Shown piece after piece: positions 1 through 8,672 of a stretch of DNA of 64,000 nt. Numbering within the stretch: position 1 is the stretch's first letter; the number at the start of each line of letters is the position of its first letter. The stretch is from contig NZ_BSTD01000001.1 in assembly GCF_030269325.1 (NCBI RefSeq), positions 822,681 to 886,680 of the forward strand, read 5' to 3'. Origin of the DNA: Amycolatopsis sp. NBRC 101858 (lineage in GTDB: Bacteria > Actinomycetota > Actinomycetes > Mycobacteriales > Pseudonocardiaceae). The translations under genes and the position numbers were made by a program. The notes beneath the pieces are model-generated. The model saw only the letters and a program-made list of their open reading frames with translations. It searched no databases and was not told the origin of the DNA.

Positions 1-426
1 GCCGGGGCGGCCCATCACGCCGCCGTTCGACGACGTCGTGATGATGCTGCCGGCCTTCCGCTCGATCATGTGCGGCAGCACCGCGCGGGTGCCGAGGAAG
101 GCGGCCCGCACGTTGAGCGCGAAGATGTTGTCGAACTCGGCGAGCGTCGTGTCCGCGAGGGGCTTGCCGAGGTGGATGCCGACGTTGTTGACCAGCACGT
201 CGATGCGGCCGGCTTCGGCGAGCACGCCGTCGACGAACGCTCCGACGGCGTCCTCGTCGGTGGCGTCCACTATGGAGTGCCGGTAGCCGTCGACCTGTTC
301 CGCGGGCTCACGGATGTCGGAGGCGAACACCGTCGCCCCCTCGGCGAGGAACTCCTTCACCGTGGCGAGGCCGATGCCCCGCGCGCCACCGAAGACGACC
401 GCCACCTTGCCGGCCAACCGACTCAT
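1..426 (-). CDS. SDR family oxidoreductase, C-terminus beyond window
   Basis: This is the N-terminal part of a classical short-chain dehydrogenase/reductase. It begins MSRLAGKVAVVFGGARGIGL, which holds the Rossmann cofactor motif GGARGIG near residue 14. NNVGIH follows near residue 80, and TTSSNGG near residue 130 probably contains the catalytic Ser. The Tyr-x3-Lys part lies off the left edge. The ATG is 1 nt past the stop of hyuB, so the gene ends a minus-strand operon with hyuB, hyuA and a ThDP enzyme. It probably oxidises or reduces an alcohol/ketone intermediate of that pathway, using NAD(P); the substrate is not visible from sequence. Confidence 0.88.
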   Translation of the reverse strand, partial: MSRLAGKVAVVFGGARGIGLATVKEFLAEGATVFASDIREPAEQVDGYRHSIVDATDEDAVGAFVDGVLAEAGRIDVLVNNVGIHLGKPLADTTLAEFDNIFALNVRAAFLGTRAVLPHMIERKAGSIITTSSNGGVMGRPG

Positions 427-427
427 G

Positions 428-2128
428 TCACTCCCCTGCCCTCAACCGAGCTGTCTGCTCGTCGTCCACCTCGTAGTCCTCGGGCAGCCGGACGAGCGCG
501 TCCGGTTCCCCGAGGTAGCGCACTTCGACGCCGTACACCGCACGCGCCGCCGCCACCGAGACGTACCCCTCGACGACGTCGTCGAGCACCGCCTCCACCG
601 GCCTCGCGAACGGCGGCCCGTAGCCACCTCCGCCGGGCAGCGTGACGTCCACAACGGACTCGCGCGCCAACGTCACCCGGCTCTTCGCGGGCAGGTCTTC
701 ACCTTCGTGGAGCCCGAACCGACCGGCCGCACCGGGCGTTCCGCCGTCCACACCGGACGCCGCGGCGCGCACGCGGTCGACGTTCCCGTTGACGCTCCAG
801 GAATCCTGGTCGCGCGCGGTCATCGTCGTCACCTGGCCGAGGCCGCCGCGCCACCGCCCGGCACCGCCCGAGTCCACTCGCAACTCGCGTGAACGCTGGA
901 CGAGCGGCGCCATCGTCTCGATGACCTCGGTCGGCGTCGAGCGCAGGCCGCTGGGGAATCCGGTGGTGTTCAGCCCGTCCTTGTCCACCCGGGCGCCCAT
1001 GCCCCCGGTCTGGAAGACGTTGAGCATGAACCCGGGACCACGCCAGATCGTCATCCACAGCGCGTCCGCGCTCGGCGCGATCGCGGCGCCGGGCAAGGCG
1101 CCGATCAGCAGCGACGGCAGGAAGTGCCCGATCAGGTGCCGGGACGCGACCGGCGCGGGCGGCAGGCAGTTCAGCACCGAGCCTTCCGGCGCGGTGACGT
1201 GCACCGGACGGAACGACCCGGCGTTGTGCGGGACCTCCGGCGAGATCGCCGCCTTGACCGCGAACGACGCGTACGCCCGCGTGTAGTTGAGCACGACGTT
1301 GATCCCGCGTCGGCTCTGCGGCGACGACCCCGCGAAGTCGAGGTGGATCTCGTCACCGTCCACAGTGGCCGTCACACGCAGGACGATCTCTTCGTCGTCG
1401 AAGCCGTCCGTGCCGATCTCGTTGGTGTAGATGCCATCCGGCAGCTCGCGAAGCGCGTCGCGCAGGGCCTTCTCGGAGCGGTTCATGATCTCGGCGGCGA
1501 CGTCGTCGAGGCTGTCGAGCCCGAACTCGTCCAGCAGCTTCAGCAGGCTCGCCGCGCCCACCTCGTTGCCGGTGACCTGCGCGTACAGGTCGCCGATGGT
1601 CTCCTCCGGCGTCCGGACGTTGGCCCGGATCAGCCGTTCCAGATCGGCGTTGACCTCGCCCGCGCGCAGGAACTTGAGGATCGGCAGCCGAAGGCCCTCC
1701 TCGAAGACCTCGTGGGCTTCGGCGGAGACGAGCCGGCCCCCGATGTCCGGCGCGTGACAACAGGACGCGAACCACGCGACGAGCCGGCCGCGCCGGAACA
1801 CCGGCGTCGCGACGGTGATGTCGTTGATCTGCCCGGCCGTCTGCCACGGGTCGTTGGTGAGCAGCACGTCGCCGGGTTCGAGCGTCTCCGGCGGGTAGGC
1901 GGCGACGAAGTGGTGCATGCCGGTGGCCATCGCGTTGATGTGCCCGGGCGTGCCGCCGACGGACTGGCCGAGCATCTCGCCGCGCGAGTCGAACACCGCG
2001 CAGGCCAGGTCGAGCGATTCGCGGACCACGGCCGAGAAAGCCGTGTTGACCAGTGCGTTCTGCTGCTCGGCGAGGATGGAGTGCAGCCGGTTGCCGAACA
2101 GCCCGACCAGGATGGGGTCGACGGTCAC
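428..2128 (-). CDS. hyuB: Hydantoinase B / oxoprolinase B family subunit
   Basis: A 566-residue protein of the hydantoinase B/5-oxoprolinase family. In this family the B subunit works with an A subunit in ATP-dependent opening or carboxylation of amide and ketone substrates (N-methylhydantoinase, oxoprolinase, acetone/acetophenone carboxylase). Typical blocks seen are GDVLLTNDPW near residue 90, INDITVATPVF and the glycine-rich VTLPGGGGYGPP close to the C-terminus. It starts with GTG overlapping the hyuA stop (GTGA), so the two are translationally coupled. The specific substrate cannot be told; the amidase-like, ketone carboxylase and hydantoinase subgroups look alike at this level. Confidence 0.9.
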   Translation of the reverse strand: MTVDPILVGLFGNRLHSILAEQQNALVNTAFSAVVRESLDLACAVFDSRGEMLGQSVGGTPGHINAMATGMHHFVAAYPPETLEPGDVLLTNDPWQTAGQINDITVATPVFRRGRLVAWFASCCHAPDIGGRLVSAEAHEVFEEGLRLPILKFLRAGEVNADLERLIRANVRTPEETIGDLYAQVTGNEVGAASLLKLLDEFGLDSLDDVAAEIMNRSEKALRDALRELPDGIYTNEIGTDGFDDEEIVLRVTATVDGDEIHLDFAGSSPQSRRGINVVLNYTRAYASFAVKAAISPEVPHNAGSFRPVHVTAPEGSVLNCLPPAPVASRHLIGHFLPSLLIGALPGAAIAPSADALWMTIWRGPGFMLNVFQTGGMGARVDKDGLNTTGFPSGLRSTPTEVIETMAPLVQRSRELRVDSGGAGRWRGGLGQVTTMTARDQDSWSVNGNVDRVRAAASGVDGGTPGAAGRFGLHEGEDLPAKSRVTLARESVVDVTLPGGGGYGPPFARPVEAVLDDVVEGYVSVAAARAVYGVEVRYLGEPDALVRLPEDYEVDDEQTARLRAGE

Positions 2129-4155
2129 ACCGTCACCTCCAGTGCCGCGTCACCTCGGACGACGCAGTGGGCACCGGGTGGGACGACCACTGTGGACTCG
2201 CGTTCCTCCACGATGGCCGGTCCGTCGACGCGGGTGCCCGGCTGGAGCAGATACCGATCGAAGACGGCCGTGTCGACAAATCCCCCGGCTGCGGGGAAGT
2301 AGGCTTTCCGCGTGCCCTTGCGCGCGTCACCACCGGTGACCTGCGCGTGCAGCCGCAGCGTGCCGTCCGGCGCGGGACCGCTGGAGACGACCCGCCAGTT
2401 CAGCACCTCGACCCCGACCTCGGGACCCGTGCGCCGGTACAGCGCGCGGTAGGTGGCGGTGAACTCGTCGATCAGCGCGTCCGGCCAGCTGCCGCCGCGG
2501 ACCGGGACACGGATCTCGTAGCCCTGCCCGGCGTAGCGCATCTCGGCGACCCGCCGATGGGTCACGTCGTCCACTCCGGACTTGGCGAGCAGCGCCGTGC
2601 CCTCGGCTTCCATCTCGGAGAACAGCGCGTCGACCTGCTCCCACGCCAGATCGTGCACGGCCGCGCGGGCCGACCGGACGAAGTCGAACGCCAGCGGCGC
2701 GGTGAGGAACCCGGCCGCGCTGAGCACGCCGGCGGCGGGCGGCGCGACGACCGAGGGCGCCCCGAGCGCGCGGGCGACCCCGACGCCGTGCACCGGGCCC
2801 GCGCCGCCGAAGGTGTACATCGGCAGCTTCGCCGGATCCTGGCCGCGCTCGACGGCGTGCACCCGGGCGGCGTTCGCCATGTCCTCGTTAACGCTCGTGA
2901 ACACGCCCCACGCGGCCTCTTCGACGCTCACGCCGAGCGGCCCGGCGATACGGCCGATCGCCTCGCGCGCCGCCGCGGCGTCGAGTTTCATGCCGCCGCC
3001 GAGGAAGTACACCGGGTCGAGGTAGCCGAGGACCAGGTCGGCGTCGGTCACCGTCGGCTCGGTGCCGCCGCGGCCGTAGCAGGCCGGGCCCGGTTCGGAC
3101 CCGGCCGAGTCGGGCCCGACGGTCAGCAGGCCGAGCGCGTCGATCCGGGCGATCGACCCACCGCCGACGCCGATCTCGATCATGTCGATGACCGGCACCT
3201 GCACCGGCAGCCCGGATCCGGGCAGGAGCCGGTACTTGCGGTCCACTTCGAACTGGTGGGTGACGAGCGGCGCGCCGCCGGCGATCAGGCACAGCTTCGC
3301 CGTCGTGCCACCCATGTCGAAGGCCAGCAGGTCCGCGGGGCCGATCGACGCAGCGGCCAGCGCTCCTCCGGCCGGACCGGACTCGAGGATCCGGATGGGG
3401 TTGCGGGCCGCGGTGTCCACGGTGGCAAGTCCGCCGTTGGACAGCATGATGTGCGGCGCGCCGGTGATCCCGAGCCGCCGCAGCCGGTGTTCGAGGTCGC
3501 GCAGGTAGCGCTCGGTCAGGTCCTGGACGTAGACGTTCGCGACCGTCGTCGACGTCCGTTCGAACTCGCGGATCTCGGGGACGACGTCCGAAGACAGCGC
3601 GACCCGCAGTCCGGGCGCCGCCTCGGCCAGGATCTCGGCCACGCGCCGCTCGTGCGCGGGGTTGGTGAACGCGTGCAGGAAGCAGATCGCGACCGCCTCG
3701 ATGCCGCGTGACGCCAGCTCCCTCCCGAGCCGCGCGACATACCCCTCATCGAGTCCGATGTGGACGGAACCGTCGGCCAGGATCCGTTCCGGGACGTCGA
3801 AGCGCAGGTGCCGCGGGACCAGCGGCGCGGGCAGCTCGATGTGCAGGTCGTACAGCTCGTACCGGTGCTCGCGGCGCATCTCCAGGACGTCCCGGAAGCC
3901 CGCGGTGGCGAGCAGCGCCGTGCGCGATCCCTTGCGCTCGATCAGTGCGTTCGTCACCAGCGTCGTCCCGTGCACGACCTGCTCGACGTCCGCCGCCGCG
4001 ATGCCCGCGTCCGCGAGGAGCGCATCGAGGCCCACCTCGACCGCGCGCGCCGGCTCGTCGTGGGTGGTGAGGACCTTGCCGACCGCGACGATCCCGGTCT
4101 CGTCCACCGCGCAGAGGTCGGTGAACGTGCCACCGATGTCGACGCCGATCCTCAT
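2125..4155 (-). CDS. hyuA: Hydantoinase A / oxoprolinase A family subunit
   Basis: A 676-residue protein that pairs with HyuB. The N-terminal GVDIGGTFTD is the phosphate-binding loop of the actin-like ATPase fold. VVHGTTLVTNALIE, LAFDMGGTTAKL and IGVGGGSIARID are further conserved blocks of hydantoinase A. I chose the ATG at 4155 rather than 4167 because it overlaps the TGA of the upstream ThDP gene and puts the VDIGGTFTD loop at residue 4, as in the family. It sits in the order ThDP enzyme, hyuA, hyuB, SDR. The gene contains one copy of the repeated GTTAACGNNCGTTAAC-type palindrome (2887-2902). Confidence 0.91.
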   Translation of the reverse strand: MRIGVDIGGTFTDLCAVDETGIVAVGKVLTTHDEPARAVEVGLDALLADAGIAAADVEQVVHGTTLVTNALIERKGSRTALLATAGFRDVLEMRREHRYELYDLHIELPAPLVPRHLRFDVPERILADGSVHIGLDEGYVARLGRELASRGIEAVAICFLHAFTNPAHERRVAEILAEAAPGLRVALSSDVVPEIREFERTSTTVANVYVQDLTERYLRDLEHRLRRLGITGAPHIMLSNGGLATVDTAARNPIRILESGPAGGALAAASIGPADLLAFDMGGTTAKLCLIAGGAPLVTHQFEVDRKYRLLPGSGLPVQVPVIDMIEIGVGGGSIARIDALGLLTVGPDSAGSEPGPACYGRGGTEPTVTDADLVLGYLDPVYFLGGGMKLDAAAAREAIGRIAGPLGVSVEEAAWGVFTSVNEDMANAARVHAVERGQDPAKLPMYTFGGAGPVHGVGVARALGAPSVVAPPAAGVLSAAGFLTAPLAFDFVRSARAAVHDLAWEQVDALFSEMEAEGTALLAKSGVDDVTHRRVAEMRYAGQGYEIRVPVRGGSWPDALIDEFTATYRALYRRTGPEVGVEVLNWRVVSSGPAPDGTLRLHAQVTGGDARKGTRKAYFPAAGGFVDTAVFDRYLLQPGTRVDGPAIVEERESTVVVPPGAHCVVRGDAALEVTV

Positions 4156-5774
4156 GTGCGGTACCACCGCGGCGACGTGTTCAGCGGTGGCTTCAGCTTG
4201 GCCTTCACGACCAAGACGTTCGGCTCGTCCGACTCGACGAACTCGCCGAGCAGCCGCCGGAACGCACGCCCGAACCCGGACACGCGGTCGGCGTGCACAC
4301 CGAAGGACCGTGCGAGGCCGACGAAGTCCGGGCTGTCCCAGTCGACTCCGCGACGCGGGAGGCCTTCGCGTTCCTGGTCATAGCGCAGCATCCCGTAGCC
4401 ACCGTCGTCGACCAGGACGACCGTGACCGGCAGCTGTTCCTGCGCGAGCGTGGCGAGATCACCGCAGGCGTAGAGGAAACCGCCGTCGCCGGTGATGCAG
4501 ATGGCGCGCCCGACGCCCGCCGCGGCGGCGCCGAGCGACGCCGGGAAGCCGTAGCCGAGGGTGCCCCAGCCCATCGGGTAGGCGAGCTTGCGCGGCGCCC
4601 GCACCCGGTGGAAGCCGCCGACCCAGTAGCCGGCGACGCACATGTCGGACACGATCACCGCGTCCGACGGCAGCACCTCGTCCAAAGTGGACAGCAAGTC
4701 GTAGGCCTGCGGCTCTTCGTCGCGGATGCGCTGGCGCACCCGGCGGCCGATGCCGGCCAGCCGCAGCGTGATGTCGTCCAGCCCCGGCCGTTCCTTGGGC
4801 AGCAGCCGCTCGACGATCGCGCGCGCGTCGCCGACCAGCGTCAGGTCCGGCGGGTAGTTCTTGGCGGCATCGTCGGCGTCGACGTTGATCGCGACGAGCT
4901 TGCGCGGCTGGGGCATCCGCCAGTTCTGCGTCATCAGGCCGTCGAAGTCGGTGCCGATGGCGAGCACGACGTCGGCCTCGTCCCACAGCTCGCCGACCTC
5001 CGGCGTGTGCACCGGGTTCGGGGCGAGGCACGGGTGGTCGAGCGGGAGCAGGCCGCGGGCGCCGAACGTGGTGATGACCGGCGCGGCGATCTTCTCGGCG
5101 AGCGCACCGATGGCGTTGCCCGCCCCGGACCGCAGCGCGCCGCCGCCGGCCCAGATCAGCGGGTGCTCCGCGTCGGACAGCAGTGCTTCGGCACGCGCGA
5201 GGTCCGGCACGTCGCCGTCGGGCTTGCGGTGCGGCGCGGGCGGGCGCCGGTGCGGCACGGTCTCGCGCAGGTAGTCGGTGGGCACGCCGAGGTAGACCGG
5301 GCCGCTCTGCGGCTGCAGCGCGAGCCGCGCCGCGCGGTGCACGGTGGTGCCGATCTGGTCGGCGGCCCGCACGGTGAAGCCGCCCTTGGTGACCGGCGCG
5401 AACATCGCCTGCTGGTCGGACGTCTCGTGCAGCACGCCGCGGACGACGCCGGGGCGCCGCAGCGTCGAGGGGATGTCGGTGGCGATGACCAGCACCGGAG
5501 CCGCGGACGCCATGGCTTCGCCGACCGCGGCGAGGGTGTTGGCCGCCCCCGGGCCGGTGGTGACGAGGGCGACGCCGAGCTTGCCGGTCGCGCGCGCGTA
5601 GCCGTCGGCCGCGTAGCCCGCGGTCTGTTCGTGGCGGACCCCGACGAGCTTGATGCGGGTCTCGGCGAGCGCCTCCCACAACGGCAGGTTGTGCACCCCC
5701 GGGAGGCCGAAAACGATCTCCGTCCCCAGCCCTTCGAGCGCGTCCACCAACTCCCGAGCACCACTCACAGCCAC
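4152..5774 (-). CDS. ThDP-dependent enzyme, acetolactate synthase/2-oxoacid decarboxylase-like
   Basis: A 540-residue thiamine-diphosphate enzyme with the usual three domains. The N-terminal PYR domain has the activating Glu in GVRHEQTAGYAADGYAR (Glu about 49). The C-terminal PP domain has the metal site ITGDGGFLYACGD followed by VLVDDGGYGML, where the usual Asn-Asn of the GDG(x)NN motif is Asp-Asp-Gly. It resembles the IlvB-like 2-oxoacid decarboxylases found in amino-acid catabolic operons more than housekeeping IlvB, and no IlvN partner is present. The start is taken as GTG at 5774, just after a long palindrome; GTG at 5768 is an alternative. The hyuA start overlaps its stop. Confidence 0.85.
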   Translation of the reverse strand: MAVSGARELVDALEGLGTEIVFGLPGVHNLPLWEALAETRIKLVGVRHEQTAGYAADGYARATGKLGVALVTTGPGAANTLAAVGEAMASAAPVLVIATDIPSTLRRPGVVRGVLHETSDQQAMFAPVTKGGFTVRAADQIGTTVHRAARLALQPQSGPVYLGVPTDYLRETVPHRRPPAPHRKPDGDVPDLARAEALLSDAEHPLIWAGGGALRSGAGNAIGALAEKIAAPVITTFGARGLLPLDHPCLAPNPVHTPEVGELWDEADVVLAIGTDFDGLMTQNWRMPQPRKLVAINVDADDAAKNYPPDLTLVGDARAIVERLLPKERPGLDDITLRLAGIGRRVRQRIRDEEPQAYDLLSTLDEVLPSDAVIVSDMCVAGYWVGGFHRVRAPRKLAYPMGWGTLGYGFPASLGAAAAGVGRAICITGDGGFLYACGDLATLAQEQLPVTVVLVDDGGYGMLRYDQEREGLPRRGVDWDSPDFVGLARSFGVHADRVSGFGRAFRRLLGEFVESDEPNVLVVKAKLKPPLNTSPRWYRT

Positions 5775-5785
5775 GGCGCGGATAC

Positions 5786-5810
5786 TGCCAGATCGTTGAA
5801 CGATCTGGCA
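5786..5810. promoter_or_regulatory. Perfect 25-bp palindrome, probable operator
   Basis: TGCCAGATCGTT and its exact reverse complement are separated by one G. It lies between the oxidase stop (5819) and the ThDP start (5774). A one-base loop cannot fold well as an RNA hairpin and no T-run follows, so a dimeric repressor or activator site is more likely than a terminator. A GntR- or TetR-type regulator is a reasonable guess; none is encoded next to it. Confidence 0.7.
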
Positions 5811-5818
5811 ATCAGCCC

Positions 5819-6958
5819 CTAGACGATGTTGTGCTCGGCCGGTGCGGTATCGGCGCTCGCGAACCGCCGGACGTCGAGCCCGGTGATGTCCACGGCCGGC
5901 TCTCGTCCGAGGTAGAGGTCCCGGATCAGCTCGCCGGTCGCCGGTCCCATCTGGAACCCGTGCCCGGAGAAGCCGGTCGCGTAGAAGAACCGCGACAGCA
6001 GGACGCTTTCCCCCACGATCTGGTTGCGGTCGGGCGTCACTTCGTACAACCCGGCCCAGGCGGTGCGGATCCCGGCGTCGAGCACGGCCGGGATGCGACG
6101 GCCCGCCAGCTCGGCCAGCCGCGGCAGCCAGTCGCCCGCTTCGTACTGCGTGCCGAAGCCCGGGAAGCCGTCGTCCTCGCAGAACGACATGGCCAGGCCC
6201 GGGCCCTCGCGGTGGAAGTAGAACGCCGAGGGCATCTCGATGGTCAGCGGCACCGCGTCCGGCAGCCCGGGCACCGGCCCGGTGAACACGACCTGGCGCC
6301 GGAACGGGCGGACCGGGAGGTCGAGGCCGGCCAGCTCGCCGATCCGTCCCGACCACGCACCCGCCGCACACACGACCGCGCCGGTCCGGACGAACCCCGC
6401 CGTCGTGTTAACGCCGGTTAACGTATCGCCGTCGCGCTCGATCCCGGTGACTTCGACCCCGGTCCGCAGCTTCGCGCCGCACGCGCGGGCCGCCTTCGCG
6501 TAGCCCTGGACAACGGCGTCCGGCGTCGCCTTCGCATCGTCCGGAGACCAGAGTGCGGCGATGATCCCGGCCGTCTCGAGCAGCGGGAGGACACCCCGGA
6601 CTTCAGCCGGGTCCAGCAGGTGACTGCGGACGCCGTACTCGCGCTGCAGCTCCGAGCAATGTCCGATTGCACGCACGTCCGCGGGGTCGGTGAGCAGGTA
6701 GAGGTAGCCGTCGCGGCGGAAGTCGATCTCGACTCCGAAGTCGCGCGAGAAAGCGCTGTACGCGGCGAGCCCGCGCAGTCCCAGCTCGACGTTCACGCGG
6801 TTGGTGAACGACGACCGGATGCCGCCCGCGGCCTTCGCCGTCGAGCCCTCGCCGAGCCCGTCGCGCTCCAGCAGCAGGACGTCGACGCCGGCTTCCGCCA
6901 AGCGGAACGCGCAGCTCACCCCGATCACACCGCCGCCGATCACGACACACTCGGCCAT
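5819..6958 (-). CDS. FAD-dependent amine/D-amino-acid oxidase (DadA/sarcosine oxidase type)
   Basis: A 379-residue flavoprotein of the DAO family. The N-terminal CVVIGGGVIGVSCAF is the FAD-binding GxGxxG fold, followed by the acidic end of strand 2 in LLLERDG. KAAGGIRSSF fits a glycine oxidase/sarcosine oxidase-like active-site region, and the C-terminal ATGFSGHGFQMGPATGE is the second FAD contact of the family. It probably oxidises a secondary or D-amino acid to a 2-oxoacid, which would suit the ThDP enzyme encoded just downstream. The ATG at 6958 fits the family N-terminus; an in-frame ATG at 7012 would add 18 residues. It carries one repeated palindrome (6407-6422) that forces a rare TTA codon. 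Confidence 0.87.
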   Translation of the reverse strand: MAECVVIGGGVIGVSCAFRLAEAGVDVLLLERDGLGEGSTAKAAGGIRSSFTNRVNVELGLRGLAAYSAFSRDFGVEIDFRRDGYLYLLTDPADVRAIGHCSELQREYGVRSHLLDPAEVRGVLPLLETAGIIAALWSPDDAKATPDAVVQGYAKAARACGAKLRTGVEVTGIERDGDTLTGVNTTAGFVRTGAVVCAAGAWSGRIGELAGLDLPVRPFRRQVVFTGPVPGLPDAVPLTIEMPSAFYFHREGPGLAMSFCEDDGFPGFGTQYEAGDWLPRLAELAGRRIPAVLDAGIRTAWAGLYEVTPDRNQIVGESVLLSRFFYATGFSGHGFQMGPATGELIRDLYLGREPAVDITGLDVRRFASADTAPAEHNIV

Positions 6959-7092
6959 CGGTGGCTGCGTAATCGAAAGCAAGGACGTTTCCCCAGCGCC
7001 GCGGACGGTCATACTCGCCAATGTAGAACGTGATCCACCGTCGGCCGCCGAGCGCGTAGAGTCGGCGTGCCGAGTGCGGAAGGTGATGTCCC

Positions 7093-8457
7093 ATGGCGAT
7101 GATGCCCGTGACCGACTCGATGTTCCTCCTGGTCGAAACACGCGAGCATCCGATGCACGTGGGCGGTCTCCAGCTGTTCAAGAAGCCCGACGGCGCCGGG
7201 CCGGACTACCTGCGCGACGCCCGCCGTTCGCTGCTCGAATCGGACAACATGCGCTCGGTCTTCCGGCGCCGCCCCGCGCGTCCCGTGAACACGATGGGAC
7301 ACGTGGCCTGGCGCGCCGAAACCGACCTCGAGCTCGACTACCACTTCCGCCACTCGGCGCTGCCGCAGCCGGGCCGCATCCGCGAGCTGCTGGAGCTGAC
7401 GTCCCGCTGGCACAGCACCCTGCTCGACCGGCACCGGCCGCTCTGGGAAACGCACCTCATCGAAGGGCTGGCCGACGGCCGGTTCGCCGTCTACACCAAG
7501 GTCCACCACGCGCTGATGGACGGCGTGTCGGCGCTGCGCCAGCTGCAGGGAACGCTGTCGGACGATCCTGCGGACCTCGACTGCCCGCCCTGGTGGGGCA
7601 GCCGGCGCAAACCCGGCGAAAAGCCCGCCAAGCGCCCCCGCTCGTTCCTGGAGACCGCGGGCAAGACCGCCAACCAGCTCGCGGGGCTGGCGCCGGCCGC
7701 GATCAAGGTGGCGCGCGAAGCGTTCGGCGAACACACGGTGACCCTGCCGGGCCAGGCGCCGCGGACGATGTTCAACGTGCCGATCGGCGGCGCGCGGCGG
7801 TTCGCGGCGCAGTCGTGGTCGCTCGACCGCGTCCGGAAGGTGGCCAGCGCGGCGGGGGTGTCGCGCAACGACGTCGTGCTCGCGATGTGCTCGGGCGCGC
7901 TGCGGGACTACCTCATCGAGCAGCGCGCGCTCCCGGACGCACCGCTGGTCGCGATGGTGCCTGTGTCGCTGCGCCGCCAGAACGACCCGGGCGAGGCGGC
8001 GGGCAACAACATCGGCGCGCTGCTGTGCAACCTCGCCACCGACCTGCCGGACGCGGGCAAGCGGCTCGTCACGATCCACCAGTCGATGCGCAACGGCAAG
8101 CGGCTGTTCTCGGAGCTGACGCCGTTGCAGACGCTGTTGTTATCGGCCGTTAACGTCGCGCAGCTCGGCGTCTCGCCGATCCCGGGCATCGTCAACAACA
8201 CGCGGCCGCCGTTCAACCTGGTGATCTCCAACGTGCCCGGCCCACGCAAGCAGATGTACTGGAACGGCGCGCAACTCGACGGCATCTACCCCGCGTCGGT
8301 GCTGCTCGACGGCCAGGCCGTGAACATCACCCTGACCAGCAACGGCGACAACCTCGACTTCGGCGTCACGGGCTGCCGCCGCAGCGTGCCGCACCTGCAG
8401 CGGATCCTGACCCACTTGGACACCGCGCTGGTGGAGCTGGAAGCGGCGGTCAAGTAG
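7093..8457 (+). CDS. Wax ester synthase / diacylglycerol acyltransferase (WS/DGAT)
   Basis: A 454-residue bifunctional acyltransferase of the actinobacterial Tgs/AtfA family, which esterifies acyl-CoA to diacylglycerol or fatty alcohol to form storage lipid at the membrane or lipid-body surface. The catalytic HHxxxDG motif is present as HHALMDG at residues 138-144. The N-terminus MPVTDSMFLLVE, LWETHLIEGL and the C-terminal FNLVISNVPGP are all family hallmarks, and the length is typical. It is divergent from the FAD oxidase, with about 80-130 bp between starts. A palindrome with a TTA codon is embedded at 8139-8154. Confidence 0.93.
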   Translation: MAMMPVTDSMFLLVETREHPMHVGGLQLFKKPDGAGPDYLRDARRSLLESDNMRSVFRRRPARPVNTMGHVAWRAETDLELDYHFRHSALPQPGRIRELLELTSRWHSTLLDRHRPLWETHLIEGLADGRFAVYTKVHHALMDGVSALRQLQGTLSDDPADLDCPPWWGSRRKPGEKPAKRPRSFLETAGKTANQLAGLAPAAIKVAREAFGEHTVTLPGQAPRTMFNVPIGGARRFAAQSWSLDRVRKVASAAGVSRNDVVLAMCSGALRDYLIEQRALPDAPLVAMVPVSLRRQNDPGEAAGNNIGALLCNLATDLPDAGKRLVTIHQSMRNGKRLFSELTPLQTLLLSAVNVAQLGVSPIPGIVNNTRPPFNLVISNVPGPRKQMYWNGAQLDGIYPASVLLDGQAVNITLTSNGDNLDFGVTGCRRSVPHLQRILTHLDTALVELEAAVK

Positions 8458-8485
8458 CCCCGCTGATCGGCACCCCGCTGCGCCA

Positions 8486-8504
8486 TCGGAAGGAAACTTT
8501 CCGA
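8486..8504. promoter_or_regulatory. Imperfect palindrome upstream of pqqA
   Basis: TCGGAAGGAAACTTTCCGA pairs 7 of 8 positions around a three-base centre. It lies about 70 bp before pqqA, with a possible -10 element TACGGT at 8536-8541 between them and only a weak -35. It could be the operator or activator site of the PQQ operon. A terminator for the preceding WS/DGAT gene is less likely because the arms are AT-containing and no T-run follows. Confidence 0.45.
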
Positions 8505-8573
8505 ACTGCTCTGGCCACCGCGCTCGTCTCGCTCCTACGGTGGCGACGACCAGTCCCGGGAGAGGAGCAGGAA

Positions 8574-8669
8574 ATGACCGAATCCCTTGAGGTGTGGACG
8601 ACCCCCGACTTCGTCGAGTACGAAACTCCCATGGAGGTGACCGCCTACGCGGCCCGCATGGCGGACTGA
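8574..8669 (+). CDS. pqqA: PQQ precursor peptide PqqA
   Basis: A 31-residue peptide that supplies the Glu and Tyr from which pyrroloquinoline quinone is built. The sequence has W8 and T9-T10-P11 near the N-terminus, as in other PqqA peptides, and the substrate motif E-V-T-A-Y (Glu21 and Tyr25, spaced ExxxY) followed by AAR. The ribosome site GGAGAGGAG lies 6-8 nt before the ATG. It is the first gene of pqqA-C-D-E-B, with pqqC starting 3 nt later. Its size and the matching biosynthetic genes make the call firm despite the short length. Confidence 0.93.
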   Translation: MTESLEVWTTPDFVEYETPMEVTAYAARMAD

Positions 8670-8672
8670 CCG

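Noticed and set aside
5786..5810. Reading the long palindrome as a terminator for the oxidase gene
   Set aside because: The loop would be one base and there is no T-run or GC-rich stem typical of the other terminators in the window.
4167..6371. Extended N-terminus of the ThDP enzyme, reading back through the oxidase gene
   Set aside because: The added 200 residues are shadow translation of the FAD oxidase in another frame and do not belong to the ThDP fold.
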